From: Xenophilus sp. E41
GTDB taxonomy: Bacteria; Pseudomonadota; Gammaproteobacteria; Burkholderiales; Burkholderiaceae_C
DNA: 64,000 nt
Assembly: GCF_003671765.1 (NCBI RefSeq)
Contig: NZ_QPIB01000012.1
Span: forward strand, 457,366 to 521,365
Direction: 5' to 3'
Part shown: piece by piece, positions 1 to 10,024 of the stretch
Layout of the letters: the number at the start of each line of letters is the position of its first letter
Position numbering within the stretch: the stretch's first letter is position 1
The notes under the pieces: model-generated
Database searches by the model: none
Told to the model about the DNA's origin: nothing
The model's input: only the letters and a program-made list of their open reading frames with translations
Position numbers and translations under genes: made by a program

Positions 1-120
1 GGCAAGCAAACCATCCGCGCGGCGCGCGTCTTCGATCCAAGCGCGAACGCGGAAAAGCGTGTCAATTCGGGCATTGAGTTCGGGCGTCAGAGCTGGCGCA
101 GGCAGCCGCCCAACAACTGA
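1..120 (+). CDS. C-terminal fragment, probable PilY1-type pilus tip protein
   Basis: The window opens inside a reading frame that ends at TGA 118-120, giving 39 residues ending in FGRQSWRRQPPNN. The 'GRQSWR' tail and the position directly before a PilE-like pilin gene resemble the end of PilY1, the large adhesin/assembly factor usually found in fimT-pilV-pilW-pilX-pilY1-pilE clusters. No diagnostic PilY1 motif lies in this fragment, so the assignment is by context. Confidence 0.4.
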   Translation, partial: GKQTIRAARVFDPSANAEKRVNSGIEFGRQSWRRQPPNN

Positions 121-129
121 GGCCGGGCC

Positions 130-633
130 ATGATCACACCTTGCTGCAACACGCTGTCCGGCGCCCGTGCCCACCGCGCGGCCGCAACCCGGACGTGCAC
201 TTCCGGGCGCCGCGCAGCGCTGGGCTTCACGCTCATCGAACTGATGATCGTCGTCGCCGTAGTCGCGATCCTGGCGGCCATCGCCTATCCGTCCTACCAG
301 GAGTACGTGCTGCGGTCGCGGCGCGTGGAGGGCCAGGCGCTCCTGAACGATGCGGCCGCGCGTCAGGAGCGCTGGCGCGCTCAGAATGGCAGCTACATGA
401 CGGTGCAGGCGGACATCGCAAAGCTCAGGTTGCCATATGTCGACAAGTCCGAAAACGGCTACTACACGCTCAGTGTCAGCGTGGAGGCCAACGACGGCGG
501 CTACACGCTGAAAGCTCAGCGCGAACCCACCAAGATGGCGGACAAGCGGTGTGGCGACTTTACGTTGGACGCAACAGGCAAGAAGGCGATGGCTTCGGGC
601 ACGCCCGGTACGGTCGCGGCTTGCTGGAAGTAG
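130..633 (+). CDS. pilE: PilE-like type IV (minor) pilin
   Basis: A 167-residue prepilin. The class III signal is clear: a positively charged leader, then G32-F33 followed by [19 protein letters not shown], with the conserved Glu at mature position 5 and a hydrophobic N-terminal helix. Prepilin peptidase (PilD) should cut after Gly32 and N-methylate Phe33. The C-terminal part has a Cys pair (KRCGDF and ACWK at the end), as in the PilE/ComP D-region loop. The leader from the only in-frame ATG is 32 residues, longer than the usual 5-25. It begins 9 bases after the upstream stop, so the gene is probably the last of a pilus operon. It could be a ComP-like DNA-uptake pilin rather than the major subunit. 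Confidence 0.85.
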   Translation: MITPCCNTLSGARAHRAAATRTCTSGRRAALGFTLIELMIVVAVVAILAAIAYPSYQEYVLRSRRVEGQALLNDAAARQERWRAQNGSYMTVQADIAKLRLPYVDKSENGYYTLSVSVEANDGGYTLKAQREPTKMADKRCGDFTLDATGKKAMASGTPGTVAACWK

Positions 634-694
634 AACCACCCACCATCTTCCCGACGGCTTGGCGTGGGACTGGATCGCCAGGCGAAGCTGCCGG

Positions 695-1510
695 TCAAAT
701 GTTCAGCACCCCGGACATCCGCAACCACCGAATGTCCTGGCTGCGAACGAGCCGTGACAGCGCGCTGGCCGAATCGGCGGCCAGCACGCCGATCTCGGCC
801 ATGATTTCCTCCGTCTCTGCCGGCTTGGTGTGGGTGATGTAGATCGGGTAGCGGCGCCCGGCGGCGATCTGGCTGAGCTCGGCGGCTAGCGAATCGGGCG
901 CGAGGTGCAGGCTGCGTGCAGCAAGCGCGAGCTCACGGTTGCTGAAAGCCGTCTCGATGACCAGCGCGGCCACGTCCAACGCGTTGATGCGGTCCCAGAA
1001 AGGCTTGTTGCGCTCGGTGTCGCCGCTGAAGACCCAGTGCGGGCCGCCGCCCGCCGAGCGGATGGCGAAGCCGCACGCGGGCACGGTGTGGACCGCTGGC
1101 AGCACCTCGACGACCTTGGGCACGCGCGTGCCGATGCGCAGTGTTTCGCCGACGGCAAAGTCGTGGAAGCTGACGAAGGGCGCATCCTGGCTGGGGATGT
1201 TCGCGAAGTCGGGCCAGATGACGTTGTTGAACACGTGCGCCCGCAAGGCCTCGATGGTGGCGCGCAGCGCATGGACCCGCAGCGGCGCGCTGCGCCGGCT
1301 GGCCACCGCGTCGATCATGAGCGGCAGCGCGGCGACGTGGTCGAGGTGCGAATGGGTCAGCACGACGTCGTCGATGGCTGCCATCTCTTCCAGCGTCAGG
1401 TCGCCGACGCCCGTCCCGGCGTCGACCAGCAGGTCGTCGTCGACCAGGAAAGACGTGGTGCGGCAGTCCCTGGCGATGGCGCCCGAACAACCCAGCACAC
1501 GCACCTGCAT
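695..1510 (-). CDS. Class II 3',5'-cyclic-nucleotide phosphodiesterase (MBL fold)
   Basis: A 271-residue metallo-beta-lactamase-fold hydrolase. The zinc motif HSHLDH is at residues 53-58, in the context LTHSHLDHVAALP that marks class II cyclic-nucleotide phosphodiesterases; a further SGDTE and a C-terminal THTKP supply other metal ligands. An upstream in-frame start at 1534 exists, but GGAAGGA lies just before the ATG at 1510, so 1510 is chosen. It follows the CHASE2 adenylate cyclase gene by 24 bases on the same strand, so synthesis and breakdown of a cyclic nucleotide are encoded side by side. The substrate (cAMP) is inferred from family and neighbour. It is convergent with pilE. Confidence 0.85.
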   Translation of the reverse strand: MQVRVLGCSGAIARDCRTTSFLVDDDLLVDAGTGVGDLTLEEMAAIDDVVLTHSHLDHVAALPLMIDAVASRRSAPLRVHALRATIEALRAHVFNNVIWPDFANIPSQDAPFVSFHDFAVGETLRIGTRVPKVVEVLPAVHTVPACGFAIRSAGGGPHWVFSGDTERNKPFWDRINALDVAALVIETAFSNRELALAARSLHLAPDSLAAELSQIAAGRRYPIYITHTKPAETEEIMAEIGVLAADSASALSRLVRSQDIRWLRMSGVLNI

Positions 1511-1534
1511 CGGATCAGTCCTTCCAGAAAGCAA

Positions 1535-3820
1535 TCACTTGCGCTCGAATTGAATCGCGCCGTCCCAGTCGGTGTCGGGCGGCTGCGTGCGGATGGAGGC
1601 TAAGCGCTGGGCGTAAACGCGGTAAAGGACTTTTTTCTCGTGGCGGGAGCGCAAGGCGTCGAGAAGCTGTTCCGTGTCGTGCCAACGGCGGGCGCGGTAG
1701 GCCTCCAGCACCTCACGCCATTGTGATAGCTCTTCCAGCTGTTCCGGGTCGGCGTTTGCACGCAAACCACAGGGGGTGAAGATGGTGACCTCCTGAAGCT
1801 TGCCCTTGACCCGCACGCGATCCACCTCCTGCCAGAGGCAGGCGTCGCACTGCAGGCGTGTCGCTTCGCTGGCCACGATGCCGATGCCGTAGTGCTCGCC
1901 CAGGCCCTCCAGGCGCGCAGCGAGGTTGACGGCATCGCCGATGACGGTGTAACTGCGGCGGTGCGTCGAGCCCATGTCGCCCACGCTCATGGTGCCGGTG
2001 TTCAGGCCGATGCCGACGCTGAGGGCCGGCAGCCCGCGCAGCCGATGGGCGGCGTTGATGTCGTCCACCGCGGCGCTCATCTCCAGTGCGGCCTGGACGG
2101 CCAGGCTGGCGTGCTCGGGCGTGTCCACCGGCGCCCCCCAGAAGGCCATCACGCAATCGCCCATGTACTTGTCGACCGTTCCGCGGTGTTTGCTGATGAT
2201 GTCGGTGAGGCGGCTGAAGACCTCGTTGAGGAAGGCCTGCAGGTCGGCGGGCGCCATCTGCTCCGACAGGCGGGTGAAGCCGCGCATGTCGCAGAACATC
2301 ACGGTCAGCTCCTTGCTCTCTGCCCGCATGGTGTAGCGGTTCGGATCCAGGACCATCTCGCTGACCAGCTGGGGCGGCACGTAGGTGCCGAAGAGCCGGG
2401 CCAGTCCGCGCCGCGTGCGCGCCTCGATGAAGTAGCCCCAACCCATGTTGAGCGCGAAGGCAGCCACCACCATCAGCATGCATGCCGCCTGCGGCAACAC
2501 GAGGCCGGCGCGTTGGAAGAGCAGATGGTTGATGCCCAAGGGCGCCAGCACGCACGCCAGGGCGAGGAGCACGGCACGCACCGGGCCGAGCCGGGTCAGG
2601 CCGATCGCGAGGACCATGCCGAGCAGGAGGGTCATGGAGAAGTCGTAGCCCGCCGCGTAGTCCGGGACGGCCAGAAAGCGACGGTCGAGCAGGCTCGAGA
2701 TCACGCTCGCGTGAATCTCCACGCCGGGATAGGTGGCGCTCACGGGCGTGACGCGCAGGTCCTGCAGGCCCGGCGCACTCGCGCCAACCAGCACGATCTT
2801 CCCCGCCAGCTCGCCGGCGGCCAGCCGGCCGTTCAGCACGTCCACGGCCGGGATGTAGCGAAAAGACCCGCCCTGCACCCCGCCTGGTCCGCGATAGGGC
2901 ACGAGCGCGCTGGCCTGCTGGTCGACCGGCACCGCGATCGGGCCGTCGGGTCGGCCCATCACCAAGGCCTCGAGCATCGGGGCCGCGCCGCCAGCTGCGC
3001 CCGTCAGCCGAGGGTAGGGCGCAGAGGCGCCTGCAGCCCGGCGGTAGACGGCGAGGGCCAGGGATTCGTAATAGCCAGCCGAAGCCGGCGCGCCGCCCCC
3101 GACCGGTTCGTAGCGGGCGATGAGCGGCACCGCGCGGACCACGCCGTCGGCCTGGGGATCGATGAGCACATTGAGAAATCCCGCCGGCGCCACGGCAGCC
3201 AGCGCGGGGATGCTGGCACCGTAGCTGTTCCACGCGGTGGCGTAGCGCCGCGTGCCAGGAAAGGCGTCGGGCGGCAGCACCGGGGTCGGCAATCCGCCCT
3301 TGGCACGCGGCTGGGGGCTTTGCGTGAAATAGAAGCCCAGCACCACGTTGCGGCCCTCCAGGGAGCGGGCGAACGCCGCGTCATGGTCCAGCGTGACGGC
3401 AAGTCGTTCGATCGCCGCCTGGGCCGCCGGGTCCGCTCGGGAGCGCTCGGCCAACAACGCCTGCAGCGCATCCTTGCCCGAACCGCGATCGGCCTCGGCG
3501 AACATCACGTCGAAGCCCAGGACCGCCGCCCGCTGCCGGCCCACGAGTTCGTCGGTCAGCCGGGCCAGCCGGTCCCGGCTCCAGGGCCACTGGCCGACCT
3601 CCTGCAGGCTGGCATCGTCGATGTCGACGATGACGACCCGAGGGTCCAGGGTACCCGGCATCGTGGCGCGCAGCCGGGCGTCGTAGATGAGCGCGTCGAG
3701 GCGGTCGATGAAGGGCAGGCGCGCGATGCCCGCCGAATGCGCCAGCGCCAGCAGCACGGGCAGCAGCGTGATGGCGACACGCAGCCAGTGCCTCCGCAGC
3801 GACCGTATCAGCCGCTGCAC
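1535..3820 (-). CDS. CHASE2-domain adenylate/guanylate cyclase (membrane)
   Basis: A 761-residue membrane enzyme. The order is a short N-terminal transmembrane helix, a large CHASE2 extracytoplasmic sensor (about residues 30-380, including VVIVDIDDASLQEVGQWPW), three or so transmembrane helices (about 390-470), and a class III nucleotidyl cyclase domain (about 500-690). The catalytic domain shows VMFCDMRGFT (first metal Asp), DKYMGDCVMAFWGAP (second metal Asp, preceded by a Lys fitting adenine selection) and TVIGDAVNLAARLE. It therefore should convert ATP to cAMP in response to a periplasmic signal. It sits 15 bases after the FHA gene and immediately before the phosphodiesterase. The ligand is unknown. 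Confidence 0.9.
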   Translation of the reverse strand: MQRLIRSLRRHWLRVAITLLPVLLALAHSAGIARLPFIDRLDALIYDARLRATMPGTLDPRVVIVDIDDASLQEVGQWPWSRDRLARLTDELVGRQRAAVLGFDVMFAEADRGSGKDALQALLAERSRADPAAQAAIERLAVTLDHDAAFARSLEGRNVVLGFYFTQSPQPRAKGGLPTPVLPPDAFPGTRRYATAWNSYGASIPALAAVAPAGFLNVLIDPQADGVVRAVPLIARYEPVGGGAPASAGYYESLALAVYRRAAGASAPYPRLTGAAGGAAPMLEALVMGRPDGPIAVPVDQQASALVPYRGPGGVQGGSFRYIPAVDVLNGRLAAGELAGKIVLVGASAPGLQDLRVTPVSATYPGVEIHASVISSLLDRRFLAVPDYAAGYDFSMTLLLGMVLAIGLTRLGPVRAVLLALACVLAPLGINHLLFQRAGLVLPQAACMLMVVAAFALNMGWGYFIEARTRRGLARLFGTYVPPQLVSEMVLDPNRYTMRAESKELTVMFCDMRGFTRLSEQMAPADLQAFLNEVFSRLTDIISKHRGTVDKYMGDCVMAFWGAPVDTPEHASLAVQAALEMSAAVDDINAAHRLRGLPALSVGIGLNTGTMSVGDMGSTHRRSYTVIGDAVNLAARLEGLGEHYGIGIVASEATRLQCDACLWQEVDRVRVKGKLQEVTIFTPCGLRANADPEQLEELSQWREVLEAYRARRWHDTEQLLDALRSRHEKKVLYRVYAQRLASIRTQPPDTDWDGAIQFERK

Positions 3821-3835
3821 TGCGGCGTGGGCCCG

Positions 3836-4489
3836 TCAGCCGTTGACGAACTGCATGCGCGTGCCGCCGAGTTCGAGCACGTCGCCATCCTGCAGCGCGA
3901 CCGCCTCAGCACCGAGCGGCTCGCCGTTGAGCGTGGTGCCCCCATCGATCGGCGCCACCACATAGCCTTGGAGGCGGCGCGTGACCGCCGCCACGGCCAC
4001 GCCGGGTTTGCCGATCGTGGTGACGACTTTCTGCAGCGAGACTTCGCGGCCGGCACCACTGCCGCTGAGCACGCGGATGACCGCCGACGCGCCACCCCCC
4101 AACGGGACGGGCGCGGTGACGCCAGCGGACAGGGGGACGGGGGCGGACGCAGGCGCGAGGCCTGCAGCCGCAAGGCGCGGGGGAACATCGAAAGTGGCGC
4201 CGTTGACTGCCAGATAGCGGATCTTGTATTTGCCGACCTCGATGACGTCGTTGTGCTCGAGCGCCTGCTTGCGGATGGCACGGGCATTGACGTACGTGCC
4301 GTTGGTGCTGTTGAGGTCTTCAAGGTAGACATCGGAGCCGATCATGTGCAGCACGGCATGCTCGCCGCTGACGGCGAGATTGTCGATCACGATGTCGTTG
4401 TAGGGACGGCGGCCCAGCGTGGTGCGCTCCTTGGCGAGCGACACCTCCTTGAGGACGACCCCATCGATAGCAACCACCAACTTCGGCAT
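3836..4489 (-). CDS. Double FHA-domain protein
   Basis: A 217-residue protein. The first forkhead-associated domain (about residues 20-95) has the phosphothreonine-binding motifs GRRPYNDIVID, SGEH and NSTNGTYVN. A second, degenerate FHA-like domain (about 135-215) keeps only the fold-type pattern TTIGKPGV...TTLNGEPL and lacks the GR/S-H signature. FHA domains read Ser/Thr phosphorylation, and the next upstream gene is a PP2C phosphatase, so the pair probably forms a phospho-switch. No Ser/Thr kinase gene is visible in the window. A Pro/Ala linker of about 40 residues joins the domains. Confidence 0.85.
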   Translation of the reverse strand: MPKLVVAIDGVVLKEVSLAKERTTLGRRPYNDIVIDNLAVSGEHAVLHMIGSDVYLEDLNSTNGTYVNARAIRKQALEHNDVIEVGKYKIRYLAVNGATFDVPPRLAAAGLAPASAPVPLSAGVTAPVPLGGGASAVIRVLSGSGAGREVSLQKVVTTIGKPGVAVAAVTRRLQGYVVAPIDGGTTLNGEPLGAEAVALQDGDVLELGGTRMQFVNG

Positions 4490-4555
4490 GGCCGACTCTC
4501 CTGAACGCGATATGTGTTGTCTGCAGATCCCCTGCGCAACCGTCTTCCCGGACTG

Positions 4556-5362
4556 CTACGAGGAAGCGGCGGCCGATCCTGCCAGCGCCAGCACCACCGA
4601 GATGTTGTCCCGACCGCCATTCTCGTTCGCAGCTGCAACCAAAAGTGTTGCTTTTTCAGGAAGACTATTATCTTGTAACAAAACTGTGAAAATCTCCGCG
4701 TCGCTCACCATTTCGCTGAGACCGTCGGAGCACAGCAGGAAAAGGTCGCCAGGCTCGGCCACATGCTCGTTGACCTCGAGCTCCACCTGTCGCTCGATGC
4801 CGAGCGCACGCGTGACCAGGTTGCGGTGAGGCGACACAGCGGCCTCCTCCGGCGTGATGGCACCCGCGTCGAGCTGCTCCTGCAGCAGCGAGTGATCGCG
4901 CGTCAGCAACTCGAACTCGGTGCCGCGCCGCAGGCGGTAGCAGCGCGAGTCGCCGATGTGCCCGACCAGCACGCGGGGCCCCCCGAAGGCCGCAACCACC
5001 AGCGTGGTGCCCATGCCGCGCAGCTGCACATTGGCGGCGCTGGCCTCGAAGATTGCGCGATTGGCTTCGTCGGTGCTGTTCTGCATGGCCCGCCGCATGG
5101 CCCGGGACGGGGCCGCCGGTCCCGCGTGCGCCAGCCAGCGGCCGAAGCTGGCCTGCACGAGCGCAATGGCCATGCCACTGGCGACCTCGCCGCCGTTGTA
5201 GCCACCCATGCCGTCGGCCAGCACGGCCACGCCCAGGCTGGGGTCGAACGCGATCGCGTCCTCGTTGTTGCTCCGGACCCTTCCAGCGTCGGTGAGGGCC
5301 GCGAATTCCCAGGGCAGCGGCCGCACCGACGTCATGGCTGGAGCAGGTGCGGTGCTGGGCAT
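4556..5362 (-). CDS. PP2C-family Ser/Thr protein phosphatase
   Basis: A 268-residue cytoplasmic phosphatase of the bacterial Stp type. Metal-binding motifs run in the expected order: VRSNNEDA, VLADGMGGYNGGE, VGHIGDSRCYR, LCSDGLSEMV and GGRDNISVVL. It should remove phosphate from Ser/Thr of target proteins using two Mn2+/Mg2+ ions. It lies between the TerC-like gene (19 bases upstream) and the FHA gene (66 bases downstream) on the same strand, suggesting a single transcription unit running into the cyclase and phosphodiesterase. Confidence 0.92.
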   Translation of the reverse strand: MPSTAPAPAMTSVRPLPWEFAALTDAGRVRSNNEDAIAFDPSLGVAVLADGMGGYNGGEVASGMAIALVQASFGRWLAHAGPAAPSRAMRRAMQNSTDEANRAIFEASAANVQLRGMGTTLVVAAFGGPRVLVGHIGDSRCYRLRRGTEFELLTRDHSLLQEQLDAGAITPEEAAVSPHRNLVTRALGIERQVELEVNEHVAEPGDLFLLCSDGLSEMVSDAEIFTVLLQDNSLPEKATLLVAAANENGGRDNISVVLALAGSAAASS

Positions 5363-5381
5363 GGATGTACGGGCGCCCGCC

Positions 5382-6065
5382 TCAGGTTGCTGCCGCGACG
5401 TGGCGGCGGCTGAGCCACTTGCCGATGGCGATCACCAGCACGGCCCCTGCAGCGGCGGCGGCATGCAGCAGCCACGGGTTGGCGGCCATCACGCCGCGCA
5501 GCGACACATCGCTGGCGATGGTCTCTCCGCCGACCCAGCCGATCAGCGCAGCGCCCAGCATGACGATGATCGGGAAACGCTCCATGAGCTTGATCATCAG
5601 CGTGCTGCCGAAGATCACCAAGGGGATGCTGATGGCCAGGCCCAGCACCAGCAGCACCATGCTGCCCTGCGCCGCGGCGGCCACGGCGATCACGTTGTCC
5701 AGGCTCATCACCAGGTCGGCGATCAGGATGGTGCGCACGGCGGTCATCATGCTGCCGTACTCCTTGCCTTCCCCCTCGTCCTCTTCCTCGTCGCCGAGCA
5801 ACTGCACGCCGATCCACAGCAGCAGCAGCCCGCCCACGATCTGCAGGTAGGGCAACGCCAGCAGCTTGGCCGCCACCACCGTCAGCACGATGCGCAGCAC
5901 GACGGCGGCACCGGAACCGAAGAGGATGGCCTTCTTCTGCTGCTCGGGCGGCAGGGAGCGGGCCGCCAGCGCGATCACGACCGCGTTGTCGCCCGAGAGA
6001 ATGATGTTGATCCAGATGATCTTGACCAGACCGATCCAGAAATCAGCGCTTTGCAGGAATTCCAT
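5382..6065 (-). CDS. TerC-family integral membrane protein (YjbE type)
   Basis: A 227-residue membrane protein with about seven hydrophobic segments. The TerC signatures NIILSGDNAVVIALAARSL and DLVMSLDNVIAVAAAA each carry an Asp-Asn pair within a membrane helix, thought to bind divalent metal. Family members are linked to tellurite resistance and to Mn2+ export. A short acidic loop (GDEEEDEGEG) separates the halves. A GTG at 6080 would give five more residues, but the GGAG just before ATG 6065 favours the latter. It is the first gene of the signalling block. Confidence 0.88.
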   Translation of the reverse strand: MEFLQSADFWIGLVKIIWINIILSGDNAVVIALAARSLPPEQQKKAILFGSGAAVVLRIVLTVVAAKLLALPYLQIVGGLLLLWIGVQLLGDEEEDEGEGKEYGSMMTAVRTILIADLVMSLDNVIAVAAAAQGSMVLLVLGLAISIPLVIFGSTLMIKLMERFPIIVMLGAALIGWVGGETIASDVSLRGVMAANPWLLHAAAAAGAVLVIAIGKWLSRRHVAAAT

Positions 6066-6096
6066 TGATGACGTCTCCACGATGTTATGTGTGGAA

Positions 6097-6128
6097 AGGG
6101 CGCTCGCAACCTGAATTGCGAGCGCCCT
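6097..6128 (-). terminator. Hairpin terminator after sucCD
   Basis: A perfect 12-base inverted repeat, AGGGCGCTCGCA at 6097-6108 and its complement at 6117-6128, with an 8-base loop. Read on the minus strand it lies about 40 bases after the sucD stop and is followed by a short TTT run. It separates sucCD from the TerC gene. Confidence 0.75.
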
Positions 6129-6170
6129 CTCGTTTGTGTGGCACGAAAGCGATCTGCCTGGGCGGCAGGA

Positions 6171-7064
6171 TCAGAGCAGGCCCTTGAGCAGCTTGCCCAT
6201 CTCGGAGGGGTTGCGGGTGATCGTGAAACCGCACTCTTCCATGATGGCGAGCTTGGCATCGGCCGTGTCGGCACCACCGGAGATCAGCGCGCCGGCATGG
6301 CCCATGCGCTTGCCGGGAGGGGCGGTGACGCCGGCGATGAAGCCGACGATCGGCTTCTTCATGTGGTCCTTGCACCAGCGGGCGGCTTCGGCCTCGTCGG
6401 GACCGCCGATCTCGCCGATCATGATCACGGCGTCGGTGTCGGGATCGTCGTTGAAGGCCTTCATCACGTCGATGTGCTTCAGGCCGTTGATCGGGTCGCC
6501 GCCGATGCCCACGGCCGACGACTGGCCGATGCCCAGCTCGGTGAGCTGCGCCACGGCTTCATAGGTCAGCGTGCCGGAGCGGCTGACCACGCCGACGCGG
6601 CCCTTCTTGTGGATGTGGCCCGGCATGATGCCGATCTTGATCTCGTCCGGCGTGATGAGGCCGGGGCAGTTGGGGCCCAGCAGCAGCGTCTTCTTGCCGC
6701 CCTTGGCTTCCTTGGCCTTCATCTTGTTGCGCACTTCGAGCATGTCCTTGACCGGGATGCCTTCGGTGATGCAGATGGCCAGGTCCAGGTCGGCCTCGAC
6801 GGCTTCCCAGATCGCGGCGGCGGCGCCGGCCGGCGGCACGTAGATCACCGACACGGTGGCGCCGGTCTGCGTGGCGGCTTCCTTCACCGAGGCGTAGATC
6901 GGGATGTTGAAGATCGACTCACCGGCCTTCTTCGGGTTCACGCCGGCCACGAAGCAGTTCTTGCCGTTCGCGTATTCCTGGCACTTCTCGGTGTGGAACT
7001 GTCCGGTCTTGCCCGTGATGCCCTGGGTGATGACCTTGGTGTCCTTGTTGATGTAGATCGACAT
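6171..7064 (-). CDS. sucD: Succinyl-CoA ligase (ADP-forming) alpha subunit
   Basis: A 297-residue subunit. It has the N-terminal CoA-binding fold ([33 protein letters not shown]), the LLGPNCPG loop, and the active-site His in [13 protein letters not shown] near residue 250, which is phosphorylated during catalysis. With SucC it converts succinyl-CoA and ADP to succinate, CoA and ATP in the TCA cycle. It starts 12 bases after the sucC stop, so the two are co-transcribed. Confidence 0.97.
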   Translation of the reverse strand: MSIYINKDTKVITQGITGKTGQFHTEKCQEYANGKNCFVAGVNPKKAGESIFNIPIYASVKEAATQTGATVSVIYVPPAGAAAAIWEAVEADLDLAICITEGIPVKDMLEVRNKMKAKEAKGGKKTLLLGPNCPGLITPDEIKIGIMPGHIHKKGRVGVVSRSGTLTYEAVAQLTELGIGQSSAVGIGGDPINGLKHIDVMKAFNDDPDTDAVIMIGEIGGPDEAEAARWCKDHMKKPIVGFIAGVTAPPGKRMGHAGALISGGADTADAKLAIMEECGFTITRNPSEMGKLLKGLL

Positions 7065-7076
7065 GGCGAATGTTCC

Positions 7077-8237
<1,161 letters not shown>

Positions 8238-8438
8238 GAGGAGTCTCTCGGAACGGAGTTGGATGGTGCTGTTGTCCGCGGGCCACGGGCGCCGACTGGC
8301 TGGGCAGGCGGGGGCGGCGGAGCAGCCGTCGACTGTATCATGGTGCGTTGCACCACAGGCCCCGGCCGTTCATGTGGTCAATACGTAGTTTCCGCATCAA
8401 CGGGAACGCCCCGCAGCTCGAGTCAGAGGAGGCAGCTC

Positions 8439-9362
8439 ATGCCCAGGATCTTCATCGATGGCGAAGCCGGCACCACCGGCCTGCAGATCCGCGAGCGCCT
8501 CGCCCGCATGCCGCAGGTCGAGCTCGTCAGCATCGCGCCCGAGCTTCGCAAGGACACCTCGGCCAAACGCGACCTGATGGCCGGCGTCGATCTGGTCATC
8601 CTGTGCCTGCACGACGACGCCGCGCGTGAGTCCGTCGCTTTGATCGACGGCCTGGGCAGCCGCAAACCCCGCGTCGTCGATGCCTCGACCGCGCACCGCG
8701 TGGCGCCCGACTGGGTCTACGGCTTTCCCGAACTGACCCCCGGCCAGGCCGACGCGGTGGCGAAGGCCGAGCGCGTCGCCAACCCCGGCTGCTACGCCAC
8801 CGGCGCCATCGCGCTGGTGCGCCCGCTGGTCGATGCCGGCCTGCTGCCCGCCGACTTCCCCATCGCATTGCCCTCGGTGAGCGGCTACTCCGGCGGCGGC
8901 CGCACCATGATCGAGGCCTACGAGGCCGGCACCGCGCCGCTGTTCGAGACCTATGCGCTGGGGCTGAAGCACAAGCACATCCCCGAGATCATGAAGTACA
9001 CCGGCCTCACGGCGCGGCCCGTCTTCATTCCCTCGGTGGGCAACTTCAAGCAGGGCATGCTGGTGCAGCTGCCACTGCACCTGGACCAGCTGCCCGGCAA
9101 GCCGAAGGCCGGCGACCTGCAGGCGGCCTACGCCGCCCACTACGCGAAGAGCAACACGCCCGAGCAGTTCGTGAAGGTGCTGCCGCCCACCGAGGACGGC
9201 AAGCTCGACGCCCTGGCGCTCAACGACACGAACGTGCTGGAGATCCGCGTGTTCCCGAACGAGGACCATCGCCACGCGGTGGCCATTGCGCGGCTCGACA
9301 ACCTCGGCAAGGGCGCCAGCGGCGCCGCGGTGCAGAACCTGTCGCTGATGCTGGGCCTCTGA
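8439..9362 (+). CDS. argC: N-acetyl-gamma-glutamyl-phosphate reductase (type 2)
   Basis: A 307-residue dehydrogenase, the short type 2 form of ArgC. The N-terminal nucleotide fold ([17 protein letters not shown]) is followed by the catalytic Cys in [11 protein letters not shown] and the conserved [10 protein letters not shown]. It reduces N-acetylglutamyl phosphate to the semialdehyde with NADPH in arginine synthesis. AGAGGAGG six bases before ATG 8439 fixes the start inside a much longer open frame. A rho-independent terminator follows. No other arg gene is adjacent. Confidence 0.96.
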   Translation: MPRIFIDGEAGTTGLQIRERLARMPQVELVSIAPELRKDTSAKRDLMAGVDLVILCLHDDAARESVALIDGLGSRKPRVVDASTAHRVAPDWVYGFPELTPGQADAVAKAERVANPGCYATGAIALVRPLVDAGLLPADFPIALPSVSGYSGGGRTMIEAYEAGTAPLFETYALGLKHKHIPEIMKYTGLTARPVFIPSVGNFKQGMLVQLPLHLDQLPGKPKAGDLQAAYAAHYAKSNTPEQFVKVLPPTEDGKLDALALNDTNVLEIRVFPNEDHRHAVAIARLDNLGKGASGAAVQNLSLMLGL

Positions 9363-9380
9363 CGCCATCGTTTGGATAGC

Positions 9381-9417
9381 GGCCCGCACCCGAAGTGCGG
9401 GAGCTGCGGGCCTTTTT
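9381..9417 (+). terminator. Rho-independent terminator after argC
   Basis: GGCCCGCA at 9381-9388 pairs perfectly with TGCGGGCC at 9405-9412 and is followed by TTTTT (9413-9417). An inner CCGCAC/GTGCGG pair can form an alternative stem. It begins 18 bases after the argC stop. Confidence 0.88.
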
Positions 9418-9450
9418 CGTCGAGCGCTTCTCCGCGCCCATCGCGGACGA

Positions 9451-9867
9451 TCAGCCGTTCGCCACGGTACGTGCCAGCGCCACCAGGGCGGCCGCCATCA
9501 GCAGCGCGCCGGCGGCCTGCAGCAGCCCGCCCAGCCACCGCCCCGAGCGAGCGCCTTGCAGGCGCTCGGCCACGGCGTTCCTGCGGCGGGTGTGCAGGCC
9601 GTCGGGCAGATGGGCCGGGCCCGCGAGTTCGGACTCCGTCAGGCGAAGTCCCCAGCAGGCCAGTTGCCAGCCGGCTGCCGCAGCGAGCAGGCAGCCGCCG
9701 ATGCCCTGGCTGCACAGGGCGCCATAGAGGCCCTGCGCCCAGCCGATCAGCAGGAAGTCCCAGAGGGCCATGGCTGCGGGCTGCTGCACCAGCCGGCTGG
9801 ACTGGGGTGGCGGTGGCGGCGGCGATCCAGAGGCGGCCACACCGGCGGGTCGGTGGCTGCCCGCCAT
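9451..9867 (-). CDS. Small hypothetical membrane protein
   Basis: A frame of about 138 residues from ATG 9867; a second possible start at 9771 would remove a proline-rich N-terminus. There are two hydrophobic stretches, WDFLLIGWAQGLYG...GGCLLAAAAGWQLACWGLRL in the middle and LGGLLQAAGALLMAAALVALA at the C-terminus, joined by a basic loop. I do not recognise the family. No good ribosome site precedes either start, so the start is uncertain. It is divergent from the HTH regulator and convergent with argC. Confidence 0.45.
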   Translation of the reverse strand: MAGSHRPAGVAASGSPPPPPPQSSRLVQQPAAMALWDFLLIGWAQGLYGALCSQGIGGCLLAAAAGWQLACWGLRLTESELAGPAHLPDGLHTRRRNAVAERLQGARSGRWLGGLLQAAGALLMAAALVALARTVANG

Positions 9868-9994
9868 GGGCGCAGCCGCATGCACGGGCCGTTGCGGCCC
9901 TCGAGTGATTTCATTTCTCCCTGCCTGTTCTTCTGCGAAAACGAAGCGAAGCACGGAAATTGTGTTTTGCCCACGACCCAAAGTCAATTTTTAC

Positions 9995-10011
9995 CGACTG
10001 ACTTTCAGTCG
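9995..10011. promoter_or_regulatory. Inverted repeat, candidate operator
   Basis: CGACTGA at 9995-10001 and TCAGTCG at 10005-10011 form a perfect 7-base dyad with a 3-base centre, ending 13 bases before the start of the HTH gene. The position suits autoregulation by that protein. Confidence 0.5.
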
Positions 10012-10024
10012 CTCGATCGGAACC

